In this document: positions 25,930-33,910 of the stretch, piece by piece
Position numbering within the stretch: the first letter of the stretch is position 1
How the letters are laid out: each line of letters opens with the position of its first letter
Assembly: GCA_014584605.1 (NCBI GenBank)
Contig: JACTMO010000022.1
Span: 1 to 42,698, forward strand
Length of the DNA: 42,698 bases
From: Bacteroidota bacterium
Lineage (GTDB): Bacteria; Bacteroidota; Bacteroidia; Flavobacteriales_F; PHOS-HE28
Direction: 5' to 3'
Made by a program: the position numbers and the translations under genes
Notes under the pieces: generated by a model
The model's input: only the letters and a program-made list of their open reading frames with translations
Told to the model about the DNA's origin: nothing
The model's database searches: none

Positions 25930-27567
25930 TCAGCGTCGGCGGTCCATGCCGGGCACCGAGGCGGGCGCACGCTCCTGCTTGGCCGGCGGTGGTTCCTTCA
26001 CCTGCGAGCCGTCGCGGTACTCGATGGACCGGGTGACGCGGCCATCGGTGTCGAGGAACTCCATGGTGCCGTGCAGGCGGCCCTGCACATAGCTCATGCG
26101 CTGCACCACGCGGCCGCGGTGGTCGTACACCTCGCAGCGCCCGTGCGGGTCGCCGTTCAGCAGCTCCTGTTCGCGCAGCTTCACACCGGCATCATCGAAG
26201 TAGGTCCATCGGCCGGTGGGCATGCCGTTCTCGTACATGCCTTCGCTGATCGGAAGGCCTGCGGTGTTGAAGGCTGCCCAACGCCCGGCGCGTTTGCCCG
26301 CTGCATAGTAGCCCTCCTCCTTCAGCTTGCCGTTCTCGTACCAGAACTTCCAGGCGCCGTCCTTCAGGTCGTCCTTCCAACCGCCCTCGTACTCCTGCTG
26401 CCCGTCCGGGTACCAGCCTTTCCATACCCCGCTGATCCGCCCCGCAGTGAACCCGCCCTGGTCCTTCATGCGGCCGTTCTCGAACCAGCTCGTCCACTGG
26501 CCTTCGCTGAGGTCGTTCACGTAGGGACCCTCCTGCAGCTTCTGCCCGCTCTCATACCAGGTGGTCCACACGCCCTGCTTCGCTCCCGCCGCATAGCGGC
26601 CTTTCTTCCAGAACTGGCCGCCTTCGTAGAAGTACACCCATTCCCCTTCCTCGCGGTCCCCGGCGTAGGTGCCCGTGCTGCTCAACTGCCCGCTGGGATA
26701 CCAGTACTTCCAGAGCCCCTGCCGCTTGTCGGCCACAAACCCGCCCTGCATGTCGACCTGGCCGGTGGAGGTGTACCAGGTCCAGGTGCTGTCCTTGAGG
26801 CCTTCCCGGTAACGCCCGGTGATGTTCACCTGCCCGCTGCGGAAGAGCAGCCGGAAGGGACCGTCCAGCCGTCCGCGCACGTAGTGCTCCTCCTTCTCGG
26901 GCCGGCCGTCGCTGTAGAAATAGGACCAGGCGCCGTGTTTCACACCGCCGAGATGGGTGCCGGTGACCTGCGGATTGCCGGCGGGGTACAGATCGCGGCA
27001 GGCGCCGCTGGGCACCCCGCCCACATATCCGGTCCCGGAGCGCAACGCACCGCTGGCGAACCAGGTGTGCAGGGTGCCCGATCCGTCCTTCACGGTGCGC
27101 GCACCGGCCTTGTCCCAGGCATCGAGCAACAGGCAGATCGTATCGGCACATTGTTCGCGCATGTAGGGCTTCCCATCGGCGTACCAGTACTCCCACAGGC
27201 CCTTCTTCCGGCCTTGTGCATAGTGCCCGCGCTCCATGGGCGTGCCGCTCTGGTAGAAGCTCTGCATCAGGCTGTCCTGTTCCCCGCGTGTGAACCAACC
27301 GTCGTGCCTGACCTGGCCATTGTCGTAGAAGATGCGGACATGGCCGTCGCGTTCACCGCCTTTGAACTCGGCCTCCTCGTACAGATGGCCCTGCGGGTCC
27401 CAGAAGCGCCACAGGCCCCATTCGCGCCCGTTGACGAAGAGGCCCTCGCTGCGCTTCACCGTGCGGGTGCTGTCCCAGTGGTCCACGAAGGGCTGGACCG
27501 ATTGGGCAGGGGACGTTCCCGGCGCAAGGAGCAGGAACGGGATGCAACGGCGAAGGGGGAAGGGCAT
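25930..27567 (-). CDS. Secreted MORN-type (YwqK-like) repeat protein
   Basis: 545 residues with a signal peptide (MPFPLRRCIPFLLLAPGTSPAQS). Nearly the whole protein is a tandem of units of about 23 residues with the pattern G.W.YWYxNGQ..xxGxYxxGxxxG, for example GLWEYWYADGKPY, GLWKYWYPSGQLSSTGTYAGD and GAWKFWYENGKLKEEGYYAAGKRAG. This is the MORN_2 variant found in so-called YwqK family proteins of Bacteroidota. Despite the toxin-antitoxin label often given to this family there is no toxin here, and a surface or periplasmic scaffold is as likely. The C-terminus is proline- and charge-rich (KEPPPAKQERAPASV). A perfect -7 box lies only four bases before the ATG. Confidence 0.85.
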   Translation of the reverse strand: MPFPLRRCIPFLLLAPGTSPAQSVQPFVDHWDSTRTVKRSEGLFVNGREWGLWRFWDPQGHLYEEAEFKGGERDGHVRIFYDNGQVRHDGWFTRGEQDSLMQSFYQSGTPMERGHYAQGRKKGLWEYWYADGKPYMREQCADTICLLLDAWDKAGARTVKDGSGTLHTWFASGALRSGTGYVGGVPSGACRDLYPAGNPQVTGTHLGGVKHGAWSYFYSDGRPEKEEHYVRGRLDGPFRLLFRSGQVNITGRYREGLKDSTWTWYTSTGQVDMQGGFVADKRQGLWKYWYPSGQLSSTGTYAGDREEGEWVYFYEGGQFWKKGRYAAGAKQGVWTTWYESGQKLQEGPYVNDLSEGQWTSWFENGRMKDQGGFTAGRISGVWKGWYPDGQQEYEGGWKDDLKDGAWKFWYENGKLKEEGYYAAGKRAGRWAAFNTAGLPISEGMYENGMPTGRWTYFDDAGVKLREQELLNGDPHGRCEVYDHRGRVVQRMSYVQGRLHGTMEFLDTDGRVTRSIEYRDGSQVKEPPPAKQERAPASVPGMDRRR

Positions 27568-27571
27568 GGGC

Positions 27572-27579
27572 CAAAAGTA
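27572..27579 (-). promoter_or_regulatory. -7 promoter box for the MORN-repeat gene
   Basis: Minus strand TACTTTTG, an exact TAnnTTTG match, ending four bases before the ATG at 27567. The predicted transcript would be leaderless or start inside the codon region. Confidence 0.5.
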
Positions 27580-27655
27580 CCGGCAAGTACGCGCACCGTG
27601 TCGGGTATGGAACGAAGGCGGAGGCCCGATCCGCGTGCGGCACAAGGGGCCCGGC

Positions 27656-27663
27656 TACCTTGC
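27656..27663 (+). promoter_or_regulatory. Weak -7 box candidate for the MOSC gene
   Basis: TACCTTGC in the GGCTACCTT context seen at other starts, 55 nt before the ATG at 27719. The last two positions deviate from TAnnTTTG. Confidence 0.3.
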
Positions 27664-27718
27664 GACCCTGTTCCGTCGGTGCCAGGGCAGCCTGCCGCAG
27701 CGACGGCGCATCAGGCCC

Positions 27719-28510
27719 ATGCACATCCTCGCCTCCATCCACCGCTATCCGGTGAAGTCGCTCGGGGGGCACGCTGTGCGGGAAGCACGCCTGACGGACC
27801 GCGGGCTGGAGCACGACCGCCGTTGGATGCTGGTGGATGAGCAGGGACGCTTCATCACCCAGCGCGCGCTTCCGGTCATGGCCTGCCTGGCCACTGCTCC
27901 GGACGACGAAGGCTTCACGGTGACCGACCGGCGGGACGGTCGCAGGCTGCGGCTGCCGTGGGTGCTCGCGCAAGGCCCGGAACGAACGGTGGAGATATGG
28001 GGAACGCGCGTGCGCGCGCGCGAAGCGGAACGAGCGTACGCGGCGTGGTTCAGCGATCGCCTGGACCGCGCCGTACACCTGGTGCATCTGCCGGAAGAGA
28101 CACGGCGCCTTGTGGACCCGCAATACGCCACCGGACCGGTCTCCTTCGCCGACGGCTTTCCCTACCTGCTCCTCTCCCAAGCCTCGCTGGACGACCTCAA
28201 CACGCGGCTGGACACACCGGTGCCCATGGACCGCTTCCGACCGAACCTGGTGATCGCGGGGGGAGCGGCGTTCCAGGAGGATGACTGGCGCAGCATCCGC
28301 ATCGGGGACCTGCCCTTCAGGCTCGTGAAGCCCTGCGCCCGCTGTGTCATCCCCACCACCGACCAGCGCACGGGGTTGCGAGGGCAGGAGCCGATCCGCA
28401 CCCTGGCCCGGTATCGCAGCAGGGACGGCAAGATGATGTTCGGGAAGAACGCCGTGGGCCCGGAAGCGGGTGTGCTGCGGGTGGGGATGCCGCTGGCCGT
28501 GGGGCTGTAG
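27719..28510 (+). CDS. MOSC domain protein (YcbX-like)
   Basis: 263 residues from the ATG at 27719; the frame is open much further upstream but only as antisense of the MORN-repeat gene. The N-terminal MOSC beta-barrel domain begins IHRYPVKSLGG and includes GLEHDRRWMLVD. The C-terminal MOSC domain carries the conserved cysteine segment KPCARCVIPTTD and ends near GKNAVGPEAGVLRVG. MOSC proteins bind molybdenum cofactor or sulfur and may reduce N-hydroxylated compounds; the substrate is not known here. It may be linked functionally to the molybdoenzyme genes at 31660-38632, but nothing in the sequence proves it. Confidence 0.88.
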   Translation: MHILASIHRYPVKSLGGHAVREARLTDRGLEHDRRWMLVDEQGRFITQRALPVMACLATAPDDEGFTVTDRRDGRRLRLPWVLAQGPERTVEIWGTRVRAREAERAYAAWFSDRLDRAVHLVHLPEETRRLVDPQYATGPVSFADGFPYLLLSQASLDDLNTRLDTPVPMDRFRPNLVIAGGAAFQEDDWRSIRIGDLPFRLVKPCARCVIPTTDQRTGLRGQEPIRTLARYRSRDGKMMFGKNAVGPEAGVLRVGMPLAVGL

Positions 28511-28561
28511 GACCGCGGACAGACCTTGCTGCCGGGTCGGCGCCGGGCGCGCAGGCCGGGT

Positions 28562-28903
28562 TCACGCACCCAGCGCCTCCAGCACATCCGCGTAGGTGAT
28601 GGCCGTGTGGGTGGCGCTGTACGTGCAACGCCCATCCCGGATCACCAGCACCTGCGGCGACTCGTGGCGGACCTGATAGCGTTCGGCGACGGCGTTGGAG
28701 ACGGCGCGATGCGCCAGCAGGTCCAGCAAGAAGGCCGGATGCCGGGCAGCATCCTCGCCGCTCCAGTTGCGCTCCAGCCGGTTCAAGGCGGCCTTGCTGA
28801 TGGAGCAGCGTGTGCTGTGCTTGAAGATCATGACCGGACGCTCCGCGGACAGCGCGTCCACGTGGTCCAGTCGGTCGAGGGTGCTGAGGTCCTGCCAGTG
28901 CAT
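28562..28903 (-). CDS. ytxJ: YtxJ-like monothiol redox protein
   Basis: 113 residues with a thioredoxin-like fold. The motif FKHSTRCSISKAAL holds one cysteine in the active-site position and matches the YtxJ (DUF2847) family, associated with bacillithiol systems in Firmicutes and Bacteroidota. The probable task is removal of bacillithiol from mixed disulfides; this is the family annotation rather than a shown activity here. The gene converges with the MOSC gene (51 bp between the stops) and diverges from the queuosine precursor transporter gene. No clear promoter box was found before its ATG. Confidence 0.85.
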   Translation of the reverse strand: MHWQDLSTLDRLDHVDALSAERPVMIFKHSTRCSISKAALNRLERNWSGEDAARHPAFLLDLLAHRAVSNAVAERYQVRHESPQVLVIRDGRCTYSATHTAITYADVLEALGA

Positions 28904-29073
28904 GCGTTCGATCCGTGCTTGAATGGAGTCCCAAAGAAAGGTCCAGCCATCCGCCCCGTCCGCTCAACCTGCCCTCGATGGGGTCGCTCCGGGCTGCTGC
29001 CAGGTGCGTGTGCAGGAGGCCCGTGGCTTCACCACGCCCATGCGGTTGAAGCACAGCGCTCAAGGGCATCGGC

Positions 29074-29081
29074 TACCTTAC
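29074..29081 (+). promoter_or_regulatory. Weak -7 box candidate for the queuosine precursor transporter
   Basis: TACCTTAC in the same GGCTACCTT context as other starts, six bases before the ATG at 29088. The final bases deviate from the consensus. It is the only promoter-like signal in the 184-bp divergent gap 28904-29087. Confidence 0.35.
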
Positions 29082-29087
29082 CGGCCG

Positions 29088-29873
29088 ATGATCCACGCCC
29101 TCCTGTCCGACAAGGCCACCCGCCTCTACCTCGTCCTGGGCGGGCTCTTCGTGGCCAACGCGCTGGTCGCGGAGATGATCGGCGTGAAGCTCTTCCAGCT
29201 GGAGGATGCGCTGGGGACCGCCCGGGCGGACTTCACCTTGCTCGGCCAGCCGCATCTGAGCTTCGTGCTGAGCGTGGGGGTACTGCCGTGGCCGGTGGTG
29301 TTCATCATGACCGATGTGATCAACGACTACTACGGGGTGCGCGGCGTGCGCTTCCTGACCATGCTCACGGCGGCGCTCATCGCCTTCGCCTTCCTTGTTC
29401 TGTGGTGCGCGATCCACATGCCGGCGGCGGACTTCTGGACCACGAGCAGCGCCGATCAGGGGGTGCCGGACATGCAGGCGGCCTTCGCGAACATCTTCGG
29501 ACAGGGCATGAACATCATCGTCGGTTCGCTCACGGCCTTCATCGTGGGCCAGCTCGTTGACGCCTTTTGCTTCCGGGCGATCAAGCGGTTGACGGGCGAC
29601 CGGCGGATCTGGTTGCGGGCCACGGGCAGCACCCTGGTCAGCCAGCTGATCGACAGCGTGGTTGTGACCTACGTGGCCTTCTGGGTGTTCAAGGGCTGGA
29701 GCTTCGCCCTGTGCACCGCCCTGGTGCTCACGGCCTACGCCTACAAGCTCGTCGTTGCCGTGTTGAGCACCCCGCTGGTCTACCTCGTACACGCCGGCGT
29801 GGAGCGCTATCTTGGCACGGAGCGCGCTGCGGCCCTGCGTGCAGCGGCCGTGCGACAACGGGACGCGACATGA
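29088..29873 (+). CDS. Queuosine precursor transporter (YhhQ/DUF165 family)
   Basis: 261 residues with about six membrane helices. Family signatures are NALVAEMIGVKLF, the central FIMTDVINDYYGVRG, GSLTAFIVGQLVDAFCF and the C-terminal GSTLVSQLIDSVVVTYVAFW. The family imports queuine or its precursor for tRNA modification across the inner membrane. The start at 29088 was chosen because the upstream part of the frame (from 28923) is proline-rich and not membrane-like, and a -7-like box sits six bases ahead of the ATG. The stop overlaps the start of the GNAT gene (ATGA). Confidence 0.9.
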   Translation: MIHALLSDKATRLYLVLGGLFVANALVAEMIGVKLFQLEDALGTARADFTLLGQPHLSFVLSVGVLPWPVVFIMTDVINDYYGVRGVRFLTMLTAALIAFAFLVLWCAIHMPAADFWTTSSADQGVPDMQAAFANIFGQGMNIIVGSLTAFIVGQLVDAFCFRAIKRLTGDRRIWLRATGSTLVSQLIDSVVVTYVAFWVFKGWSFALCTALVLTAYAYKLVVAVLSTPLVYLVHAGVERYLGTERAAALRAAAVRQRDAT

Positions 29874-30397
29874 GCGATTCGGTCATCATCGAGCCGGCCA
29901 GCAAGGCGGACGATGCCGGCTTCCACCGGCTGGTGAGCCGCGAGCAGACCCGTCTGCGCCCGTACTTCCCGATGACCGTCGGGCGGTGCACCGACGTGGG
30001 TGCCACGCGCAGGTACCTCAAGGAGCTCGTCGCCCTGGCGAAGGCGGGCACCTTCCACTGCTTCATGCTGCGCGACTATGAAGGCTCCGACCCCATCGGC
30101 GCGCTCATCCTCAAACAGTTCGACCAGGCCCTGGGCAAGTGTGAAGTGGCCTACTTCATCAGCGAGGCCCACGGCGGGCAGGGCTACGCCACCTTGGGCG
30201 TGATGTGGGCCGTGGACCACGCCTTCGGACGGCTCGGCATGCGCAAGGCGGTGGCCCGCATCGCCCCGGACAACGTGGCGAGCATCCGGGTGGTGGAGCA
30301 GTGCGGCTTCGTGCGTGAGGGCGTGCTCCGGGGCGAGTTCCGCAGCGGCGACGGCACGTTCAGCGATCTGCTGTACTACGGCATCCTGCGCACATGA
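29870..30397 (+). CDS. GNAT family N-acetyltransferase (RimJ/RimL-like)
   Basis: 175 residues with the GNAT fold. The central acetyl-CoA strand and loop is EVAYFISEAHGGQGYAT, followed by MWAVDHAFGRLGMRKAVARIAPDNVASIRVVEQCGFVREGVLRGEF, as in RimJ/RimL-type enzymes that acetylate protein N-termini or small molecules. The substrate is unknown. It overlaps the transporter gene before it and the very small gene after it, each by four bases, so all three should share one transcript. Confidence 0.87.
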   Translation: MSDSVIIEPASKADDAGFHRLVSREQTRLRPYFPMTVGRCTDVGATRRYLKELVALAKAGTFHCFMLRDYEGSDPIGALILKQFDQALGKCEVAYFISEAHGGQGYATLGVMWAVDHAFGRLGMRKAVARIAPDNVASIRVVEQCGFVREGVLRGEFRSGDGTFSDLLYYGILRT

Positions 30398-30567
30398 CCG
30401 CCAAACGCAGACCCCGGCGCCGGACGCCCGCCTCGGTGGACCGCTCGGCCAAGCGCGCGGCGCAGAAGGAGGCCGGCGCCTTCGACGGTCGCTTCCGCCC
30501 GCGCGTGGTACGCAGCCGGAAGACCTATGCGCGCCGACCCAAGCACCGGGGCGGCGCCACCGAATGA
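30394..30567 (+). CDS. Very small, highly basic protein of unknown function
   Basis: 57 residues (MTAKRRPRRR to RGGATE), with roughly a third Arg or Lys. Its ATG overlaps the stop of the GNAT gene (ATGA), the same arrangement as other true gene pairs in this window, which is the main reason to call it. The basic, low-complexity make-up suggests RNA or ribosome binding, but that is only inference. It is too short for confident recognition. Confidence 0.55.
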   Translation: MTAKRRPRRRTPASVDRSAKRAAQKEAGAFDGRFRPRVVRSRKTYARRPKHRGGATE

Positions 30568-30573
30568 GACGGC

Positions 30574-31572
30574 CTATGAGGCCGGGGTCCACTTCTCGAC
30601 CTTGCCGGGCACCGGCTTCAACGCGGCGAGGTAGTCGTAGATCGCACCCAGGTCCCGTTCGGTCATCGTGGCGTACATGGTCCAGGGCATGACGGTCTGG
30701 AACCCGCCCGGGCCGACCCTTTGCGGCACATACGTGCTGTCCGTGTACTGCTTGAACCTGCGGATGAAGTCCGCCTTGCTCCATGCCCCGATGCCGTCGG
30801 TGGGATGCGGGGTGATGTTGGTCGAGCGCAGCACCGAACCGTCGGGGAAGTTGAACGCGAAGCCGCCCGCGAAGAGCTCTCCGGTCCGTTCGCCCTTATC
30901 GGACCTGGTGTGGCATTCGATGCAGGCGGCCGCATTGACCATGTAGGCGCCATACTGCGGATCATCCGGCGCGGGACGTTCCACGGGCTCTGCGGGCTTC
31001 GGGAAGGTCCGCATGATGAGGTTCATCGGAAGATCGACCACGCTCTCCGGATACGGCGGGGTGCTGATGGGATCCACCGTGCGCAGGTAGGCGATGATGG
31101 CGTACACGTCCTCGGTGGCCATCCGGTTATAGTTCAGGTAGGGCATCATCGGGAAGAAGGGATGCCCATCCCGGCTGACCCCACTGGTGATGGCGCGGTA
31201 CAGCTCGCCGTCGGTCCAGTCCTTCAATGCGAAGGGCGTGATGTTGCGTGCGTAGAACTCGCCCGGGAACTGCATGCTGCGGTCGAACCTGTCCCCACCG
31301 GCACCCATGGTCCCGGGCTTCGGCGGTGCGCTGAACAGGCTCCAGTCCCGCTGGGCGTGGCAGTCCATGCACACGCACACGCTGTTGGCCAGATAGCGTC
31401 CGCGCTCGATGCGTTCGGGGGTCGGCTCCACCTTCAGGTCCGCCGGAGCCTCCACGTCGGGGAGGGCCTGCGTGAGGTAGAGATAGCCTCCCAGACCGGC
31501 GACAACGACCAGGGCCAGGAGGATGCCAAAGATCTTCAACAGCCGTTTCATGTCCTGTTGGGTTTGGTCCAT
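30574..31572 (-). CDS. Membrane-anchored diheme cytochrome c
   Basis: 332 residues. One N-terminal membrane anchor (about 10-33) is followed by two cytochrome c domains with heme sites CMDCH (Cys68, Cys71, His72) and CIECH (Cys217, Cys220, His221). The repeated segments RNITPFALKDWTDGELYRAITSGV and TNITPHPTDGIGAWSKADFIRRFKQY resemble the cytochrome subunits of alcohol or nicotinate dehydrogenases. Likely ligand methionines are in FFPMMPYLNY and TVMPWTMYATM. No partner dehydrogenase lies beside it, so it may serve a general electron carrier role. The start could also be the ATG at 31551, which gives a more usual MKRLLKIFG anchor. It diverges from fdsB. Confidence 0.85.
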   Translation of the reverse strand: MDQTQQDMKRLLKIFGILLALVVVAGLGGYLYLTQALPDVEAPADLKVEPTPERIERGRYLANSVCVCMDCHAQRDWSLFSAPPKPGTMGAGGDRFDRSMQFPGEFYARNITPFALKDWTDGELYRAITSGVSRDGHPFFPMMPYLNYNRMATEDVYAIIAYLRTVDPISTPPYPESVVDLPMNLIMRTFPKPAEPVERPAPDDPQYGAYMVNAAACIECHTRSDKGERTGELFAGGFAFNFPDGSVLRSTNITPHPTDGIGAWSKADFIRRFKQYTDSTYVPQRVGPGGFQTVMPWTMYATMTERDLGAIYDYLAALKPVPGKVEKWTPAS

Positions 31573-31645
31573 CGAAGTTGAAGAAAGGGCGATCGTCGTG
31601 CAAGTATCCGGGCAGCTTGGTGTCCATCCGATCCGGCAGGTCCGC

Positions 31646-31653
31646 TACCTTCG
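31646..31653 (+). promoter_or_regulatory. -7 promoter box for fdsB
   Basis: TACCTTCG in the CGCTACCTTCG context, ending six bases before the ATG at 31660. This predicts a leaderless or very short-leader transcript. A TTGG at 31617 is too far for a standard -33 element. Confidence 0.5.
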
Positions 31654-31659
31654 GAGCGC

Positions 31660-33345
31660 ATGTCCAAGAACATCACCTCCCTCTCCGGCCGGGACGGCAA
31701 GGAGCTGGACGACGCGCTGTGGGACCGGTTGCAGCAGGCGGCCGACGGGGTGGGCGCCCCCTCCACCGATGCGCTCACCGCCATCGCGGATGAATTCCTG
31801 GTCGGCGAGGCCGTCACGTACGGCACCAGCACCTTTTACGACTTCCTCAAGCCGGCGAACAAGGGCCTCAAGGCCTACGTGTGCAACGGCAGCGCCTGCC
31901 TGGTGGCCGGCACGCAGGACAAGGTGCACCATGCGCTTCGCCGGCACTTCGCGGAGGAGGAGATCGGGCACATGTGCTGCCTGGGCCGCTGCCACGAGAA
32001 CAGCGCCTTCCATGTGGGTGGGCGGAACTACAGCGGGAGCGCCATCGACCGCCTGGATGAAGTGGTGAGGGCGCAGCACGACGCCTCGGTTCCCGCCGGG
32101 GGCGTCCATCATGTGGGCAGCAGCATGGAGCAGCCCATCCTCACAGCCCCGATGCCGCCCCTGCACGAGTTCTACGCCCTGTGGGAAAGGGTGCTGAGGA
32201 GCGACCCGGCGGACGTGCTCCAGGAGATCAAGGTGGCCGGCATCCGCGGACGTGGTGGCGCAGGCTTCCCCATGGGCCTCAAGCTCGAGGCGTGCCGCAA
32301 CGCGGAGGATGTCACCGGCAACGGCACCCCGCGCAAGTACATCGTGTGCAACGCCGACGAAGGCGACCCGGCGGCCTTCAGCGACCGCTACCTGCTGGAG
32401 CAGCGCCCGCACCGCGTGCTGCTGGGCATGATGATCGTCGGTCGTTGCGTGGGGGCGGACACCGGGGTGCTGTACATCCGTGCCGAGTACCCCGAGGCCA
32501 TCGCCGCCGTGCGGGAGGCGCTGCGCGAACTGGAGTCCAACGGCTGGACCGGCAAGGACATCAAGGGCAGCGGGGTCAACTGGCGCTTCAAGGTGATCAA
32601 GGCGGCGGGTGCCTATGTATGCGGGGAGGAGACGGCGTTGCTCAACAGCATCGAAGGCAAGCGCGGCGAGGTGCGCACCCGTCCCCCCTACCCGGCCCAG
32701 CAGGGCCTGTTCAACCGGCCCACGGTGGTGAACAACGTGGAGACGCTGGCGTGCGTACCGTGGGTGGTGGAACATGGCGGGGCGGCCTTCGCACGCCTCG
32801 GCAGTGAGAAGAGCAACGGCAGCAAGCTCGTGTGCCTGGACAGCGGCTTCAACCGCCCCGGCCTGTACGAGGTGGAGTGCGGCACGCCGCTCGCCCGTGT
32901 GATCGACGAGCTCGGTCAGGGCTTTGCCCGCCCCACCAAGGCGCTGCACATCGGCGGTCCGCTCGGCGGCATCGTGCCGCTGGAGAAGGTCAACGCCCTC
33001 TCGATCGATTTCGAGAGCTTCCAGAAGGAAGGCTTCCTGCTCGGGCATGCGAGCGTGCTGAGCATCCCGGCAGGCTTTCCCATGATCGAATACCTGGAGC
33101 ACCTCTTCGCGTTCACCGAAGCCGAGAGCTGCGGCAAGTGCTTCCCCTGCCGCATCGGTTCGGTGCGGGGCCGGGAGCTCATCCAGGGGGTGCGTGCAGG
33201 CCGGCCGATGGACCGCGCGCTCTTCGAGGACCTCATCGAGACCATGGAGATCGGCTCGCTGTGCGCGCTCGGCGGAGGCCTGCCGCTTGGTGTGCGGAAT
33301 GCGCTCCGCTACTTCGCCGACGAACTGCGGACCGCCTTCGCCTGA
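31660..33345 (+). CDS. fdsB: NuoE-NuoF fusion subunit of NAD-linked formate dehydrogenase (FdsG-FdsB type)
   Basis: 561 residues. Residues 1-125 form a NuoE/FdsG-like thioredoxin fold with the [2Fe-2S] ligands Cys75, Cys80, Cys107 and Cys111. Residues from about 165 form a NuoF/FdsB unit: glycine-rich IRGRGGAGFPMG (195-206) for NADH and FMN, CNADEGDPAAFSDR, GAYVCGEETALLNSIEG, and the [4Fe-4S] ligands Cys491, Cys494, Cys497 and Cys535. It passes electrons between formate oxidation and NAD in the cytoplasm. In many bacteria the two parts are separate genes, so this is a natural fusion. Its partner, the molybdenum subunit, lies at 35696-38632 with unrelated material between. Could also serve another NAD-reducing complex. 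Confidence 0.82.
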   Translation: MSKNITSLSGRDGKELDDALWDRLQQAADGVGAPSTDALTAIADEFLVGEAVTYGTSTFYDFLKPANKGLKAYVCNGSACLVAGTQDKVHHALRRHFAEEEIGHMCCLGRCHENSAFHVGGRNYSGSAIDRLDEVVRAQHDASVPAGGVHHVGSSMEQPILTAPMPPLHEFYALWERVLRSDPADVLQEIKVAGIRGRGGAGFPMGLKLEACRNAEDVTGNGTPRKYIVCNADEGDPAAFSDRYLLEQRPHRVLLGMMIVGRCVGADTGVLYIRAEYPEAIAAVREALRELESNGWTGKDIKGSGVNWRFKVIKAAGAYVCGEETALLNSIEGKRGEVRTRPPYPAQQGLFNRPTVVNNVETLACVPWVVEHGGAAFARLGSEKSNGSKLVCLDSGFNRPGLYEVECGTPLARVIDELGQGFARPTKALHIGGPLGGIVPLEKVNALSIDFESFQKEGFLLGHASVLSIPAGFPMIEYLEHLFAFTEAESCGKCFPCRIGSVRGRELIQGVRAGRPMDRALFEDLIETMEIGSLCALGGGLPLGVRNALRYFADELRTAFA

Positions 33346-33439
33346 TCGGCGCGCGGTCTTTCCGCATCGGTCGGTACGACACCGGGTGAACGGCCCGTAC
33401 ATAAGAACGGCGCAACGCGATGCGCTGCGCCTGAAATGG

Positions 33440-33466
33440 CGAAGGGCCCGGAGACCGGGCCCTTCG
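33440..33466. terminator. Strong hairpin, bidirectional terminator between fdsB and the H1-like gene
   Basis: A perfect 12-bp stem (CGAAGGGCCCGG, 33440-33451, with its complement at 33455-33466) and a three-base loop AGA. It lies between convergent genes, 94 bp after the fdsB stop and 20 bp after the stop of the H1-like gene. There is no long T run, so it is a strong hairpin but not a textbook intrinsic terminator. Confidence 0.6.
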
Positions 33467-33486
33467 AACGTTCGGAGCTTAGCTCC

Positions 33487-33603
33487 TCACTTCTTCTTCG
33501 CGGCCTTCTTCGTGGCCTTCTTCGCGGCCTTCTTCGGGGCGGCCTTCTTGGTCGCCTTCTTCGCGGCCTTCTTCGTGGCCTTCTTTGCTGCCTTCTTTGC
33601 CAT
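33487..33603 (-). CDS. Histone H1-like lysine/alanine repeat protein, 38 residues
   Basis: The minus strand from the ATG at 33603 encodes only Met, Ala, Lys, Thr and one Pro in a repeating KKA(A/T) pattern (MAKKAAKKATKKAA to KKK). This resembles the C-terminal tails of eukaryotic H1 and bacterial Hc1/H1-like nucleoid proteins; it would bind DNA non-specifically as a cationic helix. Codons vary between repeats (GCC, GCG, GCA; ACG, ACC), which argues that the protein sequence is under selection and not merely a DNA slippage product. A TACGTTTG -7 box lies 19 nt upstream and a hairpin downstream, so it is a complete small gene. It lies inside the gap that splits the fds pair. Confidence 0.75.
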   Translation of the reverse strand: MAKKAAKKATKKAAKKATKKAAPKKAAKKATKKAAKKK

Positions 33604-33622
33604 GACGGTTAAGGGTTTGAGA

Positions 33623-33630
33623 CAAACGTA
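33623..33630 (-). promoter_or_regulatory. -7 promoter box for the H1-like gene
   Basis: Minus strand TACGTTTG, an exact TAnnTTTG match 19 nt before the ATG. A TTTTG lies 23 nt further upstream, slightly beyond the usual -33 spacing. Confidence 0.55.
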
Positions 33631-33910
33631 TCACCTCGAACGCTTTTGCGCATCAAAAGGTTGCAAAGATGTTCCAACCAAATATTGTTGATAACGCTGC
33701 CGGTCGATCAACGACCAACTGCATGCCACACGATGTGATGCGATCGATCACGCGCACACCGACCTTCTACAACCCTTGCCATCAGCGGCATTCCGGACAA
33801 CACCTGTCCCCGCTATCGAAGCTCTGTCCTTGATCGGACCTGCGGATCCTCTGTCCCCGGCGAGCGATCGATCCGTCGAGGAAGCGATCGCACAAGGCAT
33901 GCATCGCACA
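33631..33910. other. Non-coding or decayed stretch with no recognisable gene
   Basis: This stretch has lower GC at its left edge (the H1-like promoter region) and several GATCGATC-type palindromes (near 33705, 33743 and 33866). A plus-strand frame 33776-34012 could encode 78 residues but shows no family resemblance, no promoter box and no normal spacing. I see nothing here that supports a gene. Confidence 0.4.

Noticed and set aside
22967-26092. 1,041-residue plus-strand open frame opposite the GH38-like gene
   Set aside because: Antisense artefact; the minus-strand gene has a signal peptide, a promoter box and recognisable segments.
25930-27567. Toxin-antitoxin system suggested by the YwqK name
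   Set aside because: The name comes from a family label. The protein is exported, very long, and has no toxin gene beside it.
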